A stretch of DNA of 13,070 nucleotides from assembly GCA_001805465.1 (NCBI GenBank), contig MHGH01000005.1, forward strand, positions 77,339 through 90,408. Direction: 5' to 3'. This DNA is from Omnitrophica WOR_2 bacterium RBG_13_41_10 (GTDB taxonomy: Bacteria; Omnitrophota; Gorgyraeia; Gygaellales; Profunditerraquicolaceae). The notes beneath the pieces are model-generated. The model saw only the letters and a list, made by a program, of their open reading frames with translations, made no database searches and was not told the DNA's origin. Both the position numbers and the translations under genes were made by a program. This document shows, in pieces, positions 7,501 through 11,922 of this stretch; the stretch's first letter is position 1; every line of letters starts with the position of its first letter.

Positions 7501-9097
7501 AGACCTGATAACCCTTTATGCCAAAATTGGCTTTGAGTATAATGAACATAGAAAAATCTTGGCTAATTGTGCGGTTGGTTATTTAAGATTAAAGAAGCAA
7601 ATTATTGGAGAAAAGCAAGAAGTAGCTGTTTTAGCGCTGGCGTTATTTAATTCAAAAGGCTGGGATAAAAGCGAGATTTATGGGTATCTCGCTTCAACTT
7701 ATATTAACGAAAGATTCATTGAACGTTCGCTTTATGAACCCAGAGAGACTAAGCCCCGGATGTGGGGCGATAATCCGAGATTCGATGAATTTATTAAATT
7801 GGCTACAAAAGGCTTAGGACGCTCAGGAATGATTTGGGAAAGAATTAAATCTATCAGTGAAATAGATTTTGATGACTATGTTTATGACTTTACGGTTGAA
7901 CATTCCCATCATAATTTTATAGCCAATAACTTTGTAGTTTCTAACTGCGGGGTGAGGCTAGTTAAAACTGATCTACAATATGAAGATATAAAAACCAAAA
8001 TTAAAGATTTAGTATATAAGCTTTTTTCGGATGTGCCGGCTGGTGTGGGTTCTAAAGGTGATATCAGAGTAGGGGTAAAAGAAGAAAGAGAGATTTTAGC
8101 TAAAGGCGCAAAATGGGCAGTAGAAAAAGGTTACGGCACTGATGAAGATTTGGAGTGTACCGAAGAATATGGAGCAATACAGGGTGCTGATCCCGACGCT
8201 GTTTCCGATAGGGCATATGAAAGGGGAAAGGCTCAATCCGGGACCTTAGGCTCAGGAAATCATTTTTTAGAGATACAGGCTATTGATCAATTATACGACC
8301 GTGACCTTTGTGATTATTTCGGTTTAAATCTCGGCCAGATTATGGTAATGATTCATTCCGGTTCACGCGGATTGGGGTATCAGATCTGTGATGAATATAC
8401 TAGAAGCATGATTCATTGCTTACAAAAATATAATATTAATGTTCCCGACCGGCAGCTTGCCTGTGCGCCGGTTAATTCTTCCGAAGGCAAACAATATCTG
8501 GCAGCGATGAAGTGCGCAGCAAATTATGCCTGGGCAAACAGGCAGTGCCTGATGTATCTAACCCGTAAAGTTTTCGAAAAAGTTTTAAGTACGTCTTGGG
8601 AGAAATTAGGCATGCATTTAATTTATGATGTCGCCCATAATATCGCAAAAATAGAGAAACACATCGTTAACGGTAAAGAAAAAACACTTTGTATACATCG
8701 TAAGGGCGCCACCCGCGCCTTTGGCCCGGGACACCCGGCATTGCCCGATAGATATAAACAAACCGGTCAACCGGTAATTATTCCCGGTGACATGGGCAGG
8801 AATTCTTATCTTTTAGTAGGGACGCAAAAGGCGATGGAGGAGACCTTCGGGAGCACTTGCCATGGCGCCGGCAGGTTAAAGTCGCGTACCGCAGCCACCA
8901 GAGATATCAATGTGAATGTTTTATTGAAAGAATTGGAATCCAAAGGTATAATAGTGCAAGCTTCCGGCCGCGGCACTATTGCTGAAGAGGCGCCCCAAGC
9001 CTATAAAGATGTAAATGAAGTGGTAGATGTGGTGGCCAAAGCAGAAATATCCAAGCGTATTTGCCGAATGAGGCCGCTAGGAGTTATTAAGGGATAA
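4586..9097 (+). CDS. rtcB: RNA-splicing ligase RtcB containing two inteins
   Basis: The 1503-residue precursor is RtcB, which joins 2',3'-cyclic phosphate or 3'-phosphate RNA ends to 5'-OH ends with GTP and Mn. The extein parts are residues 1-77, 585-610 and 1121-1503, together 486 residues; Pyrococcus horikoshii RtcB has 481. After removal of both inteins the key residues fall at D101, C104, H209 (GSGNHFLE), H240 (IHSGSRG), H334 (DVAHN) and H409 (CHGAGR). These are five or six positions from D95, C98, H203, H234, H329 and H404 of the Pyrococcus enzyme, as I recall that numbering, so the active site is complete, including the guanylylated His. Intein 1 splits GYGF from CIGG; intein 2 splits FDIN from CGVR, directly before a metal-binding Cys. 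The gene overlaps archease by 8 nt and precedes serS by 3 nt. Likely tRNA or other RNA repair. Confidence 0.95.
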   Translation: MSELWQGSLEKIDDYRFRIPKSYKAGMRVPGIIYTDEKLLKDIRQDKALEQVANVAFLPGIIKASLAMPDIHWGYGFCLTKDTKILSNLGFYRPIKDFENDWHNQNLKSIDLSSKKPAETPIVRFMKLKPKSLFKVVTKAGHEIKATSDHPLFTPSGMKQIKELTLGEKIAIFPFQGVPYEKASSEIIISQEDVEKILLKLGREPHTPGFEIVIQKLKERNLLPLTYDHVKIPYILKIMGFIFGDGSMNFIGKKADGILNFSGKSQDLEEARNDLKNIGYTPGPVYSRRRKILGYNKYYDCNSFYVNASSLLILLEVLGVPRGTKVNQSYRVPKWIYNTLLWQKRLFLASLFGSELSMPHRRLGRRGYFNAPVFPMAKSEKLLENGKDFLGDIIELLRDFGVKTLYIDQRRRHISTKKVVSWSLELIISPKPENLFNLWNKIGFEYNAKRSFLANVAAQYLKLKLKILSEKEEVIKVTIPQLLKDRLSYQKIALQLAGNPLTKRFIIDVCWKLNKGREVIPRIPTNFPAFEDYFKKATEKLGNSGMVWDMIDKIESIPCEDSVYDFTVSHSDHNFIANSFIVSNCIGGVAATDIEEGGVISPGGVGFDINCLDGDTYICNEFGYRIKIKDYEKNFNKDKLICMDFNKEKSDSTIIMRFFKQRPRASVLNIITETDRQIIATSDHPFYTKDGMKQLNKLENGEEVAIYPFEGVDYEEPTADVIVDREDIRKLLLKLGKSSAGRAIEQIISHLEQKNILPLRYNSVQLPYLLKIMGYCFGDGLIYLDGKRKKGTVCFYGKEEDMKNIKEDLARIGFKSGIYSRSRHHKIKTMYGVYEFNKREFWLKCSCNALAALLVALGTPLGNKCYQPYELPRWLLKSCLWQKRLFLAGLFGAELSSPSTMTGHDYNFYCPTLSMNKIKKSLESGYKFLQGISRLLSEFNIFVHGITQRKEFVNKQGLVSYRLRLMVSNKTEDLITLYAKIGFEYNEHRKILANCAVGYLRLKKQIIGEKQEVAVLALALFNSKGWDKSEIYGYLASTYINERFIERSLYEPRETKPRMWGDNPRFDEFIKLATKGLGRSGMIWERIKSISEIDFDDYVYDFTVEHSHHNFIANNFVVSNCGVRLVKTDLQYEDIKTKIKDLVYKLFSDVPAGVGSKGDIRVGVKEEREILAKGAKWAVEKGYGTDEDLECTEEYGAIQGADPDAVSDRAYERGKAQSGTLGSGNHFLEIQAIDQLYDRDLCDYFGLNLGQIMVMIHSGSRGLGYQICDEYTRSMIHCLQKYNINVPDRQLACAPVNSSEGKQYLAAMKCAANYAWANRQCLMYLTRKVFEKVLSTSWEKLGMHLIYDVAHNIAKIEKHIVNGKEKTLCIHRKGATRAFGPGHPALPDRYKQTGQPVIIPGDMGRNSYLLVGTQKAMEETFGSTCHGAGRLKSRTAATRDINVNVLLKELESKGIIVQASGRGTIAEEAPQAYKDVNEVVDVVAKAEISKRICRMRPLGVIKG
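4817..6337 (+). mobile_element. intein 1 in RtcB (LAGLIDADG homing endonuclease type)
   Basis: This intein is 507 residues, precursor positions 78-584. It begins with Cys78 (CLTKDTKIL, block A) and has block B with TSDH at 147-150. Two LAGLIDADG-type helices follow: ILKIMGFIFGDG near 235-246, with D245, and LASLFGSELS near 348-357, with E355. It ends VYDFTV, then DHNFIAN (block F) and FIVSN (block G), followed by Cys585 as the +1 nucleophile. The penultimate residue is Ser, not the usual His. Removal restores GYGF-CIGGVAATD, the normal RtcB sequence. The two acidic LAGLIDADG residues are present, so the endonuclease may still be active. Boundaries are fixed by the RtcB sequence and the terminal Cys and Asn. 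Confidence 0.93.
6416..7945 (+). mobile_element. intein 2 in RtcB (homologous to intein 1)
   Basis: This intein is 510 residues, precursor positions 611-1120. It begins with Cys611 (CLDGDTYIC) and has block B TSDH at 681-684. The LAGLIDADG helices are LLKIMGYCFGDG near 769-780, with D779, and LAGLFGAEL near 887-895, with E894. It ends YDFTVEHSHHNFIANN and then FVVSN, followed by Cys1121. It aligns with intein 1 along its whole length: LPLxY, the KIMG helix, LWQKRLFLA, GFEYN and the final VYDFTV-H-x-x-HNFIAN block. The two are paralogues or close relatives at different sites, clearly diverged at DNA level. The insertion point is just before the conserved catalytic Cys (C98 in Pyrococcus), a site I recall as also occupied in Pyrococcus RtcB. 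Splicing is needed to form the active site. The penultimate residue is Ser here too. Confidence 0.93.
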
Positions 9098-9100
9098 AAT

Positions 9101-10369
9101 ATGTTAGACATTAAATTTATCAGGGAAAATCCGGATTTAGTAAAACAGTCGTTAAAGAATCGTAATTTAAAGATAGATCTCGACGCTCTTATTAAACTCG
9201 ATGATTACCGCAGGAAGATTTTATTAGAGCTGGAAGATTTAAGGGCAAAACAAAATAAAGCTAATGATGAAATCAATGCTTTATTAAAGGCAAAGAAAGA
9301 CACAAAAGATAAAATCTCCTCAATGAAGGAGATTTCGGAAAAAACCAAAAAATTGGAAAGTGAATTAAAAATAGCCGATAGCAAATTAGGCGAACTTTTA
9401 TTAAATATTCCCAATGTGCCGCATGAATCAGTTCCCGTCGGAGATCCTACCAAGAAGAAGATTGTGCGTTCTTGGGGTGAACTTCCAAAGAAAGATTTTA
9501 AGCCTGCCACGCATATTGAATTAGCCCAACGCTTAGATATTATTGATTTTAACCGCGCCGCTAAGATTACCGGCTCAAATTTTATCCTCTATAAAGGCTG
9601 GGGTGCAAAATTAGAGCGGGCCCTGATTAATTTTATGCTTGATTTTCACACCCAAAAGCACGGTTATACCGAAATTTTTCCTCCATTTTTAGTGAATCGC
9701 GCTTCTATGACCGGGACGGGGCAATTACCTAAATTAGAAGAGGATATGTATCGCTTAAAAGATGATGATTTATTTCTTATACCTACCGCAGAGGTGCCGG
9801 TGACCAATATTTTTCGCGACGATATTTTAGATGAAGAAAAGCTTCCTATTTATTATACTGCTTATACGGCGTGTTTTCGCCGGGAGGCTGGATCTTACGG
9901 TAAAGATACCAAAGGGTTAATCCGTGTGCATCAGTTTGATAAGGTAGAGATGGTAAAATTCGTTAGGCCCGAGGCCTCCTACGATGAATTAGAAAAATTA
10001 GTCGCTGATGCAGAAGATATTTTAAGGGCGCTAGGTTTACCTTATAGAGTTGCAGTGTTATCTACGCAAGATTTGAGTTTTTCTGCCAGCAAATGTTATG
10101 ATTTAGAAGCCTATGCAAGCGGAGTGGATTGTTGGCTAGAGGTTTCCAGCTGCAGTAACTTCGAGAGTTTTCAGGCCCGCCGGGCGAATATAAAATTCAG
10201 AAAAAAAGATACCAAAAAGTTAGACTTTGTGCATACCTTAAACGGCTCTGGCGTGGCTTTAGCGCGCACAGTCGCAGCTATCTTAGAAAATTACCAGCAA
10301 AAAGACGGCTCTATAATTATACCCGAAGCCTTAAGACCATACCTCGATGGCCAGGAAAAAATCAAATAA
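9101..10369 (+). CDS. serS: seryl-tRNA synthetase
   Basis: The 422-residue protein has the class IIa SerRS layout. A long antiparallel coiled coil at about residues 30-105 grips the tRNA-Ser variable arm, and a connection follows (LLNIPNVPHESVPVG). The catalytic core holds TAEVPVTN, motif 2 (CFRREAGSYGKDTKGLIRVHQF) and motif 3 (LNGSGVALARTVAAILEN). It charges tRNA-Ser with serine in the cytoplasm. It starts 3 nt after rtcB stops and its end overlaps the next ORF by 23 nt, so it is probably in the archease-rtcB operon. Three tRNA-Ser genes lie 0.8-1.6 kb downstream, an uncommon but sensible pairing. No internal promoter or T-box leader fits in the 3-nt gap. Confidence 0.96.
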   Translation: MLDIKFIRENPDLVKQSLKNRNLKIDLDALIKLDDYRRKILLELEDLRAKQNKANDEINALLKAKKDTKDKISSMKEISEKTKKLESELKIADSKLGELLLNIPNVPHESVPVGDPTKKKIVRSWGELPKKDFKPATHIELAQRLDIIDFNRAAKITGSNFILYKGWGAKLERALINFMLDFHTQKHGYTEIFPPFLVNRASMTGTGQLPKLEEDMYRLKDDDLFLIPTAEVPVTNIFRDDILDEEKLPIYYTAYTACFRREAGSYGKDTKGLIRVHQFDKVEMVKFVRPEASYDELEKLVADAEDILRALGLPYRVAVLSTQDLSFSASKCYDLEAYASGVDCWLEVSSCSNFESFQARRANIKFRKKDTKKLDFVHTLNGSGVALARTVAAILENYQQKDGSIIIPEALRPYLDGQEKIK

Positions 10370-11048
10370 AAATAAAGACGATTTTTCAGCAGATGATTTG
10401 GCACAGCTAGAGGCTGCGTTTGGTGTCCCGTCCTCCAAAATAAGCATATTTTCCGGAAAACTTTTTTCTCTGATTAAGCTGGCCCTGGGTATATGCCTGT
10501 TACCTTTTGTATATGCGGTAACCGTTTCATTTTTCAAAGAATCGGATTTGCTGGAGGCAATACTTAGGCAGTATTTTTTTGGCGGCATCATCTCATTTTT
10601 GGTAGTTTATCTTTTCATCTTTGAGCCGCGCCTGATTTACAATAAAGGGCAGAAGATTATTGCTGCAGTATTTCGCTTTTTTGCTCCCTTAGTAAAAGTA
10701 GCGCCCTACCTATTACCGATTTACACCATTATATTATTTGTAGCCTATGCGATTTATACGTTAGTCAACAAGTCCTTCGAGCCTTTAAAGTATTTTGTAT
10801 TTCTTTTTGGTTTTACCATCGCTTTACATTTGGTTTTTAGCGCTAAATCCTTACGCTTACGCCAAGGCGACTTTTTAAAAGCAAACTATATTTTTGGTTT
10901 TTCTTTCGTTTATATCATAAATATCGTAGTTCTTGCCGCAGGATTTACTTTCATTTCCGCAAATTTTTCTTTTATTAACTTCTGCAATAACTCATTTCAG
11001 GCCGCCTCAGATATCTTTGGCGCCGTATTCAGGCAGCTTTTCCTTTAA
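10347..11048 (+). CDS. uncharacterised membrane protein, about five TM segments
   Basis: The 233-residue protein is not one I recognise. It has a charged cytoplasm-like N-terminus (about 34 residues, rich in Lys, Asp and Glu) and then about five hydrophobic helices, near residues 42-64, 76-96, 115-138, 145-165 and 182-206. Basic loops such as RLIYNKGQK and KSLRLRQGDFLK separate them. No catalytic motif or signal peptide was seen. The ATG at 10347 lies inside the end of serS (23-nt overlap) without a clear Shine-Dalgarno. This suggests coupling to serS, although a later start cannot be excluded. Inner membrane location is likely. A promoter for the tRNA-Ser region begins directly after its stop codon. 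Confidence 0.7.
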   Translation: MARKKSNKNKDDFSADDLAQLEAAFGVPSSKISIFSGKLFSLIKLALGICLLPFVYAVTVSFFKESDLLEAILRQYFFGGIISFLVVYLFIFEPRLIYNKGQKIIAAVFRFFAPLVKVAPYLLPIYTIILFVAYAIYTLVNKSFEPLKYFVFLFGFTIALHLVFSAKSLRLRQGDFLKANYIFGFSFVYIINIVVLAAGFTFISANFSFINFCNNSFQAASDIFGAVFRQLFL

Positions 11049-11050
11049 AA

Positions 11051-11079
11051 TTGACAATAGCTGTATTTGATGATATGAT
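11051..11079 (+). promoter_or_regulatory. sigma70-type promoter for the tRNA-Ser region
   Basis: A perfect TTGACA (11051-11056), a 17-nt spacer and TATGAT (11074-11079, five of six consensus bases) make this the best promoter in the window. The predicted start is near 11086. The tRNA-Ser 5' fragment starts at 11099, so the fragment would be the first structured part of the transcript, ahead of tRNA-Ser(UGA). Confidence 0.78.
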
Positions 11080-11098
11080 TTAGCTAAAATTATGTTCG

Positions 11099-11180
11099 GG
11101 AGGAGTGCCAGAGTGGTTGAATGGGACTGCCTTGTGACCGAGCGAAGCGAGGGAATCCCGCGAAATGAAATGAAGCGGGA
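11099..11180 (+). pseudogene. broken tRNA-Ser 5' half followed by palindromes
   Basis: Positions 11099-11134 align without gaps to the first 36 nt of tRNA-Ser(UGA) at 11202, with 28 of 36 identical by my count. The D-arm stretch CAGAGTGGTTGAATG is fully identical. It is therefore the 5' half of a different tRNA-Ser, broken within the anticodon loop after CTTG. A GAGCGAAGCGAGGG segment follows, then a hairpin TCCCGC/GCGGGA (11156-11161 with 11175-11180). No 3' half is present. The element ends 21 nt before the intact tRNA. Unlike the Arg and Lys copies, no closing inverted copy of the tRNA sequence was found. Confidence 0.75.
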
Positions 11181-11201
11181 AAAACTTTTCGGTAGGTTTA
11201 T

Positions 11202-11290
11202 GGAAGGTTGGCAGAGTGGTTGAATGCGGCGGTCTTGAAAACCGTTGTGACCTTTGGTCACCGGAGGTTCGAATCCTCCACCTTCCGCCA
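11202..11290 (+). tRNA. tRNA-Ser(UGA)
   Basis: This is a complete 89-nt class II tRNA. The acceptor is GGAAGGT/ACCTTCC with G73 and encoded CCA. The anticodon stem is GCGGT/ACCGT with loop CTTGAAA (anticodon TGA, codon UCA). The long variable arm contains GTGACC-TTT-GGTCAC, and the T arm is GGAGG-TTCGAAT-CCTCC. Confidence 0.97.
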
Positions 11291-11331
11291 AAATTTTGTG
11301 ACAAACAGCAAAAACCAAGGGAGGTGGGTAT

Positions 11332-11616
11332 ATGATTATAGAATACACGGTTTTTGATTGGCTAAAAGTAGCTTTTTTATGGATTAGCCCAGCTTTGTTT
11401 ATTATGGGTACAATTCTTTTGCTTCTGTCTTTAGAGAAATACAAGAAGTTAGAGGATAACTTAAACAGAAACCTGGGCGGGATTCAAAAGATAGTTATGC
11501 CCAAGATAGAAACTAATATTTACACCTTCCACGAGTGGCTATTAAGTAAAAAAGTTATTGTGGGCCTGATTTGTATCATTTGTTCTCTGGTATTTTTTGT
11601 ACTTTTAAAGGATTAA
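11332..11616 (+). CDS. small two-TM membrane protein, unknown function
   Basis: The 94-residue protein has one hydrophobic helix at about residues 8-32, a polar amphipathic middle (LEKYKKLEDNLNRNLGGIQK), and a second helix at about 72-92 ending in LLKD. I do not recognise a family. The ATG has a strong Shine-Dalgarno, AGGGAGGT (11318-11325), seven to eight bases upstream, which supports it as a real gene. It lies between tRNA-Ser(UGA), 41 nt upstream, and tRNA-Ser(CGA), 24 nt downstream, with no terminator between. It is therefore probably read from the promoter at 11051 as part of a mixed tRNA-mRNA transcript. Membrane location is inferred from hydrophobicity only. Confidence 0.7.
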   Translation: MIIEYTVFDWLKVAFLWISPALFIMGTILLLLSLEKYKKLEDNLNRNLGGIQKIVMPKIETNIYTFHEWLLSKKVIVGLICIICSLVFFVLLKD

Positions 11617-11640
11617 GCGTAAAGAGAGCTGCTTAAGAAC

Positions 11641-11728
11641 GGAAGGATGGCTGAGTGGTTGAAAGCGATCGCCTCGAAAGCGATTAGGCCGTAAGGCCTC
11701 GCAGGTTCAAATCCTGCTCCTTCCGCCA
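11641..11728 (+). tRNA. tRNA-Ser(CGA)
   Basis: This is a complete 88-nt class II tRNA. The acceptor is GGAAGGA/TCCTTCC with G73 and encoded CCA. The anticodon stem is ATCGC/GCGAT with loop CTCGAAA (anticodon CGA, codon UCG). The variable arm is GGCC-GTAA-GGCC and the T arm GCAGG-TTCAAAT-CCTGC. Confidence 0.97.
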
Positions 11729-11745
11729 GAACCCTTTATTTATAA

Positions 11746-11922
11746 AAATTTTGGTCGTCTAGGATAAGCAGCATTTCTTTATCACGCTTTAACAAAACTA
11801 TAATTCTTAGGGCAAAAAATTACAAGTATAGACCTAATCCGAATGGTACTTTTAAGATTCGTTACCATAGTAAAGAAGCATTCCAAAAGTTAGATAGTCT
11901 TATACGTAATGTACTAAGATAG
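11746..11922 (+). pseudogene. possible homing-endonuclease remnant between tRNA-Ser genes
   Basis: The 196-nt gap 11729-11924 holds a frame open from 11746 to a TAG at 11920-11922 with no ATG, GTG or TTG start. Its last third reads like protein: YKYRPNPNGTFKIRYHSKEA followed by FQKLDSLIRNVLR. That style resembles the C-terminal end of LAGLIDADG endonucleases. The first part (KFWSSRISSISLSRFNK) is less convincing. I read it as the 3' remnant of a lost gene, perhaps trimmed when tRNA-Ser(GGA), which starts 2 nt after the stop, or the neighbouring element arrived. The family assignment is a guess from composition. Confidence 0.35.

Noticed and set aside
4586..9097. Two inteins read as two separate genes or a frame-disrupted rtcB
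   Set aside because: A single open frame covers all parts, the intein ends have Cys and Asn-Cys, and removal rebuilds RtcB with all catalytic residues in place.
9205..9510. 101-codon minus-strand ORF
   Set aside because: Antisense to the SerRS coiled coil; its Ser/Leu/Phe-rich sequence is the mirror of Lys/Glu-rich codons.
11007..11444. Minus-strand ORFs of 145 and 74 codons around tRNA-Ser(UGA)
   Set aside because: They contain the typical spurious GGRWRIRTSG-like translation of antisense tRNA and have no supporting signals.
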